Source: Rhizopus arrhizus (Eukaryota > Mucoromycota > Mucoromycetes > Mucorales > Rhizopodaceae). From it: a stretch of 64,000 nucleotides of DNA. A program made the translations under genes and the position numbers. Each line of letters begins with the position of its first letter. The stretch's first letter is position 1. The notes beneath the pieces are model-generated. The model saw only the letters and a program-made list of their open reading frames with translations. It was not told the origin of the DNA and ran no database searches. The stretch lies in the NCBI GenBank assembly GCA_024220505.1, contig JAKZZE010000016.1, positions 682,001-746,000 on the forward strand, given 5' to 3'. Positions 11,907 through 23,300 of this stretch are shown here, piece after piece.

Positions 11907-12777
11907 ATGCCTTCACCTTCACGCTCTTATAAAAGATCAAGATCGAGATCTCGCAGCCGCTCACCTTACCGCGGTCGTTCATCCTACCGTGATCGTTCAC
12001 CAAGAAGATCAAGATCACCTCATGAAAGACGCAGAAGGTCTCCTCTTCGTTCCGGACGTCGCTCTTCACCTCCTCACAGATCAGGTCAAAAACGATATCA
12101 GTGGGGTCGAGAAGAAGAAGAGAAAAAGGAGGAGGAACCGGTTGAAAAGGAACAGCCCAACTTTGGTCTTTCCGGCAAATTGGCAGCAGAAACAAATACG
12201 GTCAAAGGGGTAGAACTCAAATACAATGAGCCTCCTGAGGCAGCCAAACCAAAACAAAAGTGGAGATTGTATGTGTTTAAAGGAAAAGAACAAGTTGGTA
12301 AATAGAACCTCATGTGAAAAAAAAGATCCCATGACTCACTGACACTATAAAGATCTATTGCACATTCACAGACAAAGTTCTTATTTGATAGGACGTGATA
12401 GAGTGGTAATTACAAGTGAACAAGGAGGTCATGAATTATTAATTTTTTTTTTTTTGGTGTAGGTAGCAGACATACCAATCGATCATCCTTCTTGTTCAAA
12501 ACAACATGCTGTTATTCAATATAGACAGATGGACGAAAAGGATGAGAACGGAAAGCTTCAAAAGATAACAAAGTAAAACGACTAGAAGAAAAAAAGTACG
12601 CATCAGACTAAACAAAGGTTCTTTAGGCCGTTTATCATTGACCTTGAAGCTACGAATGGTACGTTTTTAAATGGAGAGCAAATACCCAGTACACGATTTG
12701 TAGAATTAAAAGCAACGGATGTTTTAAAATTTGGAAGCAGTACAAGAGATTATGTACTTTTACACGCTGAACAATAA
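11907..12777 (+). CDS. pml1: SNIP1/Pml1-type FHA-domain splicing factor
   Basis: Four exons, 11907-12297, 12353-12405, 12463-12572 and 12627-12777, giving 234 residues. The ATG at 11907 is preferred over an upstream in-frame ATG (11781) that would add a poly-Phe stretch translated from poly-T. The first ~65 residues form an RS-rich domain (SRSRSRSRSPYRGRSS and repeats). The C-terminal half is an FHA domain: WRLYVFKG, IHRQSSYLIGRDR, IPIDHPSCSKQHAVIQ, IIDLEATNGTFLNG, DVLKFGSSTRDYVLL. This matches human SNIP1 and yeast Pml1, a subunit of the RES (retention and splicing) complex of the spliceosome; the FHA domain binds the partner Bud13 in that complex. Nuclear. Its stop lies only 37 bp from the stop of the convergent dynamin gene. 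Confidence 0.88.
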
Positions 12778-12814
12778 AAAAGAAAATAAATTATTTACAG
12801 TTTATATATGTTGT

Positions 12815-15291
12815 CTACAAGGCTTCATTCACTAGATTAAAAGCAAGACGATACATTTGAAGCATTGTCTTGCATCGTTCTCTTTCTGACGAAACAGAAG
12901 GATCTTCCTTCAAGAGATCATCAAATAAGTCTTCGCGATAGAGTGAAGAAACAAGCCTGTTTTGTACATTTTCTTTTGTGTAGTTGACCAGAAAATGCAT
13001 GATGGCCTTGGGTACTAGATCTTGTATTGATTTACGTATGATATTAAAGTAAGAAACAATCAAGTATCCTTTTGTGAAAATAAGTAAACAGTAAACTAGA
13101 CTTGCTCTTGTCAAACTTACGAATCAATTCCACTTCTTTTTCTTCTCTTTCTGTTGGTTTTATTTTGAAACTATCATCTAGATCTGACACAGTCTATAGA
13201 AAGCGTTCAATTTCTTATGCTATTTACACAGACATGTATTCATTACCGATTGATTTTCAGCATGTTGCTCTGCATCTTGGTGATGATTAACCAGTTTCTG
13301 ACTTTCCAAATACTGGTTTAGCATGGGATTCTTGGATGAATGCGAAAAGGAAGAAAGGGTGGATGTGGTCGAAGTGATAGACATGGATCGACTTGATCGA
13401 TTGAGAGCTATTTCATTGTTCAAATACTGGCGGGCCATCTTTTTACGTTCCATGCTCTCTTGCTCCTTGTATCTCTTATCCAACTCCTTCAAGGCCTCAG
13501 CAGCACTAGGGAACTCTGGATGGTTGGTGTTGATGTAGGAACATTCGATGGAGACCAAACTTCCTACATAAGACAAGGTGGGCTCTAGCCTTTCTTGCAG
13601 TAAATCAGAGACAACTTCTATCAAACGCGTATGAAATTTGGGGAATCGTGTGATCTCTTTACTGCCACAGGTTTCACAAATCTTGGCCAATTCTTCATAT
13701 GCAAGATGCACACAGCGTAAACTGGGCGCTTCCAACATCTTGATCTGAGGCCGCACGAGTAGGTCAAAGGCTAACTCGGGCACAAAGAGTGATCCGCGTG
13801 GACCGGTTGAGTTTCGCATGGCTGTACGAATGTCAGCGGTTGACAAGTTGGCACATGGATGAATGGCATCTAATGCTTGCTTAAAGACGGTTCTAAAGAT
13901 AAAATAGATGCGTGCTCCTCCAGACAATTCCTTGGTTGAGATCTCTGATGATGTTCCGTCAATAGAGGATGTAAATTCGGTGGAAAATAAAGTCAATAAT
14001 TTAAGGACAAGTGAACTCTAATAAAAGAAGCTTGATCAGTTTTTTGTTTTACTTTTTCTCATTTCTTTTACTTGATGAACAGGTCCAGATAAAGCAGCAT
14101 CCCCGTACTGTGACAGCTCATGCTGTGTTTGACCGATCAGTGTACTCAATTTTGTCCTTAACTCTGGTAATTTTTCACGTATATGGTTCACAAGTATCTA
14201 CTCTCTTTTGTGTTAGTGACTTGTAATCAAACACAAATGATCTTTACATGATTCAACTGCTTTGCCAAATACTGAGATCCACAACGGTGTGCTATACTTC
14301 TGTAAGAAGGATGCGATTGAAAAAAGAGTTGTTCTGCATGAACAGCATCGCTCATCGACTTGCTTGTCAAAATATCCTGCTGACTACGGTTCACGACACC
14401 CACAAACCCAAGCTTAAGGGGAAATACTTTGCCTGTCAAGACATCCAATGCGTTTGTGCCTGCGTCCATAAGATCTAATTTTGAAATCACACCCATCGTA
14501 CGCTTTCCTTCAGGATCCACTTGTCTAGCTAATTTCAAACTATCGGAGTTGGCTAAATCGATTGTTGCAGGGGTCACTGCCAAAATGATGCTAACATGAT
14601 TATGCATCGGTTACTGTCCATTCTCTTTTCTTTGTCACCTTTTTCATTATACCTGTTTGGTTTTGTAATATAATCCAAAACAAGTTGCTTTATTTGTGCG
14701 CCGATATCATCAGGTTGATCACCTTTTTAAACATAGTTTAGTTTTTTTTCCTTTCTTTCTTTTATGTGTATTGTCATTTAAAAAAGACTGATTCCTTATA
14801 TTACCTATTGGGATCTAACAGAGTTATGCTTGAGTATTGTCTTCCTTTTTTATGCATTGCATGCTTACCTTTGTTAAACCGGGAAGATCAATTAAAGTCA
14901 AATTTAATACGTTATTCAAGTACATTTTCAAATGAATGGGCGTTTTTGAAATACTCTTGCTTCCACCAGCAATGCGTTCTGTATCCTTGACGATTTCCAT
15001 CCTGACTTGTTCGAAATCATAAAACTTTTGCTTTGGCAAATGAAGAAATTCCGCATACTCGGGTGTATTGTCTGAAGCTCTAAAGAGTTGCAAGACAAGA
15101 GGTCTACGAGTCACGATACCACTGCCTCGAGGCAAAAAGTCGCGTTGAACGATATGTTCAAGGACAGAGGATTTTCCTGAACTTTGTTCACCCACGGTAA
15201 TGATTTGAGGTAAATCTAAACTGTCATTTCCGCCTGTAATAGCAAGAGCATCTTGTAATTTGTTAATCAGACCTATAGTTGCTTCAGACAT
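12815..15291 (-). CDS. DNM1: Dynamin-related GTPase, Dnm1 type
   Basis: Eight exons: complement(14869-15291, 14805-14814, 14653-14722, 14248-14590, 14072-14197, 13247-14017, 13121-13193, 12815-13068), 689 residues. GTPase motifs: G1 GEQSSGKSS (34-42), G3 DLPG (135-138), G4 SKLD (204-207). Middle domain and a C-terminal GED ([20 protein letters not shown], then VQNRL and REDLFDDLL) are clear. The variable insert is Ser-rich (about residues 510-545); no PH domain or proline-rich tail, as in Dnm1 and Vps1. The GED resembles Dnm1/DRP1 (mitochondrial and peroxisomal fission) more than Vps1, but I cannot exclude Vps1. The second exon is only 10 nt and supplies IPI(G) of the LTKIPIGDQP switch region; without it the frame breaks. 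Introns are 50-82 nt. Confidence 0.88.
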
Positions 15292-17398
15292 TAGGTAATG
15301 GGAAAAAAAAAAAGAAAAAAGTGGAAACTATGAAATTTTTTTTTGGTTTCCCGTCCAATTTCATAGGATATCTGTACCTGAAATAGACCAAACGACATGT
15401 CAAACTACTTCTCTTATTGATATCTCATACATCATGAAGTTATAAGGTACTCATCTTTTCATTTAAATCATCCAAGTGTTACGCGTTTATCTTGAATGAT
15501 TGTGTAATTTATGTTTAGCAGAGTATGCAACACAAACACTTTAATTGTCATTTGTTTTTTTTTTTATTGCAATAAAGAACATGAATGATGCAACACTTTG
15601 TATGCTGCATAATAAAAAGTTTCAAGAATATTGATTACACACAGATGAACTGTACAATGACACAAGTTGATACTTTCTATAGTACTTTTGTTTATATTTA
15701 CTTTCAAAAGGGATGTCAAATGAACTTTTGTATTAATAAATGGCTCATTTCATGCTATTTCCTAATCACACGCAGTTCAAATAAAAGGAGATAAAGCCAC
15801 ACGGATAAAGTTTCATTTTTAAAGTTGAAATAAACTTTCTTTAAATCAACTGTTTATAAACAAATGATGAATGCAAAAATTTGTAAAGTTTATATCCGTC
15901 TCTTGTTACAAGACAAGGTCAAGAAAAAGGAAGGAAAAGCTTGGCATGAATAAGTAATGTTGTACTTTATAAGTCGATAATAATACACTAGAAAAGCATA
16001 TTATCACGAGGGTTGGTTATTGTTTTTATTCTTGTGAGAATAAACAGTTGCCACCTTCTAGATAAAAATCATATGAAGATGGGGGTTTGCAATCATGTAC
16101 TCATAGCTTAGTAAGAACGCGTAAGTTACTATGGAAACCTCTCCTATTTTGAAAAAAAAAAAAAAAAAGGGAAAAAAAGGCAAGAAAAAAAAGACGCTAG
16201 GTTGGGAAAGAAAAGGAAAAAAAAAGGTTTGACCGTTTATGTGAAAACCTTGTTTTGGTCGTTAGGCCGAAGATAAAGTAGGACAAGCCCTTTTAAACGA
16301 TCATTGGTTGAGAAGCATTCAAATCTATGATCTGATTGGCATTTATGCGACTTGTTAAGGCAAGTATACAAGCTATCAACATTACAACTATCCTCTCTTG
16401 GTTCTAGACTTTAAGTATATTTTCTCTTTATTTTTTTGAGTTAATACGCGTAAAGTTGATGAAATAATATGAATTTGAAACAAGAAGGTTTTCTTTATTT
16501 TCGGAATAGCATTCAATAATTAAACAAAATATATATGCAGTGTGTAAGTTTCAGGTACAAAAGAAAAGTAAATTGATCAAAGCAATCCTTTTTTTTGTTA
16601 GCTTTATCGCTTGCTTATATAAAAAGCAAATAATTGTAAGATGATTCAGTATATTCATCTAGTTTTATTCATTTGAACATCTTTTCTCTTTAATTGTCTT
16701 GAAAATTATTTGTTACACTGGATTTAAATAAACTTTTTTTTTTCCAAAGAATCACAATACGAGGGCTGAGATGCATAAACATGTGTGTAACACATTTTCT
16801 TTTCCTTTTTTTTTAGGCAAGCCATTTTATCTTATAAAGCAAACCGAGGAATTACGTTTTGTTTTGTAAAGCAGTGATGATAAAAAAAAGATAATAACAC
16901 TAATTTTAATAGCCAAGTACAGGTCATTGTTTACTTCATGTGCCCCGTTCTCGACTATACGTGTTACTATTATTGTTATTTTATTTTGAAATAGAGTGCA
17001 GTAACGTAATTAAGCTTCATTTTATCTTTTTTTTAAAAAGGTCAATAGGTCCTTTATGAATAAACTGGCTGCTACTAAGCAAAAGAAATGACACCTTCCC
17101 TTTTTTACTTGACAACCTTCTATTGGATTGTACTACAATAAAAAATTTCATGCAAAATTATCGTCAAGCACCTTATTTTTGAACAACCAACATGTTACAA
17201 ACATTACAAGAAAAAAAAGAATACAAAGAAAAAAGGGCTCAAATAAACAAAGTTAAGAAAATACACCAAGTTTCAAATAATGCAGTTGTACGAAAACCTT
17301 GTAACAGAAAGAGCAAACTATAAAACATCACCTTCTTCCTCTCATTTTACCTTTTCTTTTTCTTCTTTATCTTTGTGTACAAGTAGTTTTTGAAAACA
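15292..17398. other. 2.1-kb intergenic and promoter region upstream of Gellin
   Basis: AT-rich DNA between the divergent dynamin (-) and Gellin (+) starts. No gene is supportable; the 69-codon frame at 15585-15794 has no recognisable features. The long upstream region, the pyrimidine-rich leader at about 17331-17390 and a TATA box at 17319-17325 fit a strong promoter for the giant gene. Confidence 0.6.
17319..17325 (+). promoter_or_regulatory. TATA box of the Gellin gene
   Basis: TATAAAA lies 74 bp before the start codon at 17399 and is followed by a C/T-rich leader (CTTCTTCCTCTCATTTTACC), a common arrangement in strongly expressed fungal genes. Confidence 0.5.
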
Positions 17399-20300
17399 AT
17401 GTCGTCTTTTCCTAAAGGCTGGTTTTTAATGAAAAACCTCAATAATGGTTATGTCTTATCTGTTGAAAAATCACAAGCGGGTGAACCTGTCGTGATTGCC
17501 TCCATTCGTACCAAAGATATTGAATCACAACTTTGGCAATATGGTGAAGACGGTCGCATCCATAACAAGAAGACTGGGTTCGTTCTTGATATTGAAAAAG
17601 GTAATTATAATCATGACATCAACCAAGTCAGCTCATTCTCTTTTTTAAAGGTGACGCGAAAGCTGGCTCTGAAGTCGTGCTACAAAATGATTCGAGTTCT
17701 TCTGATGGTCAAACCTTTGGCTTGTCATCTGAAGGCCATATTCATCTCTTGAAGGATTCTGAACTTGTTCTTGGTATCAAGGAATCTTTCTTTACGCGTC
17801 GTGAAGGTCAACATGTTCATTTACAATTGGTTGACAAAAAGGACTACAAGGAACGCAAAGAACAACGTTGGGAACTCATTGTACCTTCTAAACGTCAATC
17901 TGTTGGCACCGTTATCTCTGGTTCAGTTGATAGTTTAAAGCGTACTATCAGCGGTGCATCTCTTGGTAGCGTCAGTACGTCCTCTGTTCAATCTCATCAC
18001 GGTAATCTATCTTTTGCGCTAGTTTCTTTTATAATAATGTCTTTCTTTTAGATGATGATGGTTCGCTTGATGACTCTGCACATTCCCAATTGGATCAATT
18101 CCCTGAAGGTGAATTCTTTATTAAGTCAGAATCTACCGGCTATTTTGTCGGTGTTGATGCTGCCTCTTTGAATGGTTCTGGTAGCAAATTGTGCCTTGAA
18201 CCTCTTCGTAAAACCAATTATGAAAGCCAACTTTGGCACTATGATATTGTGACCAATCGTTTGTTTAACAAGGGCTCTGGCCTTGCTTTGAGTGCTGAAG
18301 ACATCAGTGACGATGCGTCTGTTTGTCAATCTTCTAGTACTACTGAAAAGGACCTGCCTCATCAGGCTTGGGCTCTAGGTCCTTCTGGCTCCATTCGTTT
18401 AAAGAAAGTTCCTGGCTACGTGCTTGGTTTTAAGGATAATTGGTTCAATTTAAACCGTGAAGGGGCACAGGTCTTGATTCAGAAGACAAGCGACAAAGTT
18501 CAATCCCACCAAAAATTTGTTTTCGTTCTTCCCATCTTTAAGAAAAAAACTACTGAAATTGTTTCTGCTACTGAACAAATCGGTGTCTTCCCTGAAGGTT
18601 ATTTCTTTATCAAGAACCAAAAGCATAATCTTGTCGTTTCTGTCCTTGAAACCGAAAAATTGGCTGCCCAAGTTGTGGCTACCAAATTGGACGCTCAAAA
18701 CTATAATCGTCAATTGTGGACACATAAGGATGGTTTCTTGATCAATAAGGCCTCTGAGTTTGTGTTGGATGTTCGCGATGGTTGTATCAGCAGTGGCTCT
18801 GAAATCTGCCAATACAAACAAAAGAAGGAGGGTTATGAAAACCAGCAGTGGGGTCTCACTGTCGAAGGCTTTATTCACAGTAAAACTCATAAAGATCTGG
18901 TTCTTGCTCTTGATAAGGAAGTGAGTGAAAAGCCTTCTATCCTTTTGGCTAAAAAGAAAACTCCTGATCATGAAGAACAGCGTTGGAATTTTGTTCTACC
19001 TGTATTCAAACAAGTTTCTTGTAAGCTTATTATTTTCAAACAAAATATAATGGATTTTGATTTTTTTGCTTGTAGCTACTGTTAAAGAAAAGACTGTACA
19101 GAAATCTGTTCAGCATCATCAATTTGCTCAATACCCTAGTGGTTGGTTCTTTATTCGTTCTTTTGTCAATGGTGGTGCTACCGAATCTCCTCTTGTTCTT
19201 AGCGCCAGTAACTCTACCGATTCTTTATCGCTCAAGGAAATCAGTAAAGAAGAGTGGCGCCATCAACTCTGGATGAACTGGAATGGCGTCTTGATTAACT
19301 TTGCTACCCAATTAGCCATTGATGTTCATAGTAAGCTTAACATACTGGAATGCGCTTTATCAATTTTCTAAACTTTTTTTTTTAAAAAAAAAAAAAAACT
19401 AGGTGCTGCTGTTGGTTCCGCTGTCCACCAGGAATTACGTCAAGCCAACTCTTCCAGTCAAAAATGGTACCTTACCACTGAAGGCTACCTTGTCCACGGC
19501 TCAAACGCAGCTCTTTCTCTTATCGCAGAAACTTCTAAGACTGGCGACCACTCACTTTTACTTGGTGAGATTGTTTCAGTCAAGCAAGAGCACCGATGGG
19601 GTCTTTTGACGCCAGAGATCAAGGTCGAGAAGGGCACCCAACTCCTGGCCAACTGGAAAGTAGCTCTTTTGACAGAATGCAAGAAATCATCCAGTGGTCA
19701 GTACATCCAAAAGGTCGTGACTCGTCTTGCCAACTGGCCCGAGGATACCTTCTTTATCACAGCTCATGAAGGTCTTGCCTTAGTACCCGAAAAATCAGAA
19801 TCCTACTCTCAAGTGGTCGTCAAGAAATTGCACGTCAGTCAATATGAACAATTCAAATGGACTTTCCGTGACGGTTATCTTGTTCACGTCGCTACAGGTC
19901 TTGCTCTTCATGCCTCAGATGACTTGGTCGGAGGAAGTGAACTTCAGATCAGAGAACAACTCCTTACAGACGATGATAAGGTGGATCGACGTCAGCAATG
20001 GCTTCTCAAGACAGATGGTTCTATCATCTCTGAAGCAAAGACGAACCTCGGTTTTGCTCTTTTAAAGCAAAACAATGAATATCAAGTTGAACTTGCTTAT
20101 GCTAGTAAAGCAAGCGAACACTACAATTGGGGCTTTGTCCAAGGTCATTACGAAACTCGCTACAGTGATGTTTATAAAAAGGAAATGACTGTCTTGTCGA
20201 GAACTGAAAGAATTCTTTTAACTGTTCGATACAATCAAGGTAAACACACGCATATAGGCAGTGGAGCATATGAAACTAATCACTTTTTTTTTTAAAAACC

Positions 20301-23300
20301 ACTCAGCTTCCTCTAATCAAACCAAGTTAGTCACACGCACATGTGGTGTGCTTCCTAAAAACTGGTTCTTTGTTCGCTCTAAAGCCGATAGCTCTCTTGT
20401 ATTGACTGCCCCTGACGAAAAGGAAGGAAGTAAACTTAGGCTGTCCAAGCTCGACCACAAGAACTTTCGTCATCAGCTCTGGCATACTGAAGATGGCAGC
20501 TGTATTGCTAATCTTGCTTCGGGTTATGTGATTGATGTTGCCGGTGGTGCGTTGAATGAGGGCAGTAGCATCATTCAATATGGTGAAAAGTTCTTCAAGA
20601 GCATGCGTAAGAACCAAATATGGGGCCTTTCTGTCGATGGCCATTTGCATCCCCAGTCTCGTCCTGGTCTTGTTTTGGCACCCAAGGACAATAAAGTCCT
20701 GGATGGATCTGAGATTCAGTTGAGTCACCGTGGTGCGCTTGATGCTGAATATCAACGCTGGACTTTTGCCATCCCTGTCTTTGGTAGAGCGAATGGTCAG
20801 TCTACTACAGGTGTTTTGGACGCCAAACATGATGATATATTTATTGAAAAGGTTAATGAAACTACCCTTGAAACCACAGAAGTTGAACGTTATGAACGTA
20901 CCGAAAAGACTACAATCGTTCGTCGCTGGGGACTCTTCCCTCGTGAAGGCTTCTTTATTCGAGCTAGCTCTGGTGATCAACGTCTTGCATTGACTGTTGA
21001 AAAGAAGGCTAGAGCAGATAGCGCAGGTCGTACTGAATATGAAGTTACTTTGAGACCAATTGACTTTAAAGAGTACAAATGGCATTTCTGGACTTATCAG
21101 GAAGGTCATCTTATCAACTCTCAAACTGGACTAGCCTTGGATGCCACACCTGTCAAGGGTGTCTTGCTTGAAGAAGGCCTACGTACTCCATTGTATGTTC
21201 GTGAAAAATCCATGTCTCCAAACCAATTTTGGTCACTTTCTGCCGATGGTGAGATCTACCTAAGATCAAACCAACACTTTGTTGTGGGTGCCTCTAACTC
21301 CAGTCGTATCTCAGTATCAGGAGCCCAAGTGGGCATTCGCGAGTTGCGTGTTCATAAATTTATAAATGACAAAGGACAGCAAGAAGTTTCACTCAAATCC
21401 GAACAATGGTTGCGATGGAGTTTCTCTATCCCCATCTTTGGAACCAAGAAGGCGACTACTGCTACCGAAGAGGTTTCCAGCGTAATCTCAACCGTCACTG
21501 GTGGTCTCATTGGCTCTGACCAGGTTATTGAAGACATTACTGATCAAACTCTTGAAGTCAAGCAGTCAGAAGAATCCTCTGATGACTATTCTCCAGAAGT
21601 TGATAGCGATGACGATGACAGCAGCAGCGAGAGCGAAGACGAAGAGACCTCATCATCTACCAAACAAAACGTGTCTATAACCGACAAACTTAATCTTGTT
21701 GGCAACTTGGGTATCGCTACTGCTGGTGCTTCTATTTTGGCAGGCGCAGCTAGTCTTTCCAAGAGTCTCCTTCCTGGTAGCTCTGCTTCTGCTCCTAGCA
21801 ACACTGAAGCCTCTGCCACCTTGATCGATCAAAAGAAACAGCAAGAGATTGTAAATGATGCATCCATTCAAAAGGCTCATATTGTTCGCTCTGAATCTTT
21901 CCATCTTTTCTGTGACTATGTCCCTACTGGTTATGAAAAAGTGGTTCGTTATAAGTCTCACCAAAAGCCTTTCTTCCCAACCGAGGGTTACTTTATGATC
22001 AAGAGTTACCTTCACGGTCATGTTCTTGATGTGGCCGATGGTGATGCTAAAGATGGTAGCTATGTTGTTCTTGCTCCTATCAAGACCACCAACTTTGCTA
22101 GTCAGCTTTGGTCATACAGTGCCGGTCGACTTGTTAACCTCAAGGGACACAACCTTGTTTTGGACGCCTCTTTATCTGATAATGTCACCTCAGGAGAAAG
22201 AGTCGTCATCTCCACTCAAAAGGCTTCTTTGGGTGTCTCTGATCAGCATTGGGACTTTGATCTCGAAAGTGGTGTTGTTCATCTTCAGGGAAAACGTAAT
22301 CTTGTTCTCTCTGTTAAGGAACTCAAGAACGTCTCATCCAGTTCGGGTCGCATTGACGTTTACATTCAAGAAGAAAAGACTCATAAAAAGAGCCATTTCG
22401 CTCGTGCTGAACAGCGATGGGAGATCAAGATTCCTGCCTTGATTCCAACAGATCAAAAGAAGAATGAAACTGCTCAATCAAATTATAAGATTGTTGAAGA
22501 GGGTAGAATTGTAGCTATCTCTAGTTCAGTAGCCGCTGTCTATGCTTTTGAATGGCTGAAGGAGACCTTCCATCACAAGATGACCGTTGACAACCAGTGG
22601 CCTAGCACAGAAAACTGGTTCTTTATTCGTCTTGGTAGAGAGAATTCCTTCTTGTCTGCTGGAACAAGTGTTAAACATGAAGTCACCTTTGCTCAATTGA
22701 CAAAGAAAGATGACCACAAACGCTTCTTGTGGGCTTATGTCAATGGGTACTTGGTTAACTACAAGTACATGTTGCGTTTGATCTTTGACAATTCAACAAA
22801 CAAATTGTCCCTCTCCAGTGCCACCGATACTTTGAACCAGGTATTCTCTATCACCAGCAAGGGCTCGCTTTCTCTCAAGATAGATAATGAAACTGTCTAT
22901 TTTGCTACAACTACTATCAATAAGGAAACTCAAGAATATCGATTGACGAGATCCAGTGAGGAAGAAAGTTCATTGAGCAAGCATTCCGTTGAATTGCATG
23001 TACCGGTCTTTGCTGATCGTCATGTTGAGAAGGAGGCCAATGTTGCTCTTTCTACTGTTATCACTTGGGTCCAAACATCTCAAAAGACTACTAATACTGC
23101 AACCACAACCTCTATGACTTACCGTTATGGTGTATTCCCTGCTGAAAATTGGTTCTTCATTAAGGCTAATACAAAGGGTGGTGATAGTCTTGTGCTTGCT
23201 GTAAAGAATGCTTCTACCTCAGAAGGTGCTAACCTAGTGTTGAAGAATCTCAGCTTCAAGGATTATAAGAGTCAACTCTGGACTTTCCGCAATGGATCTT

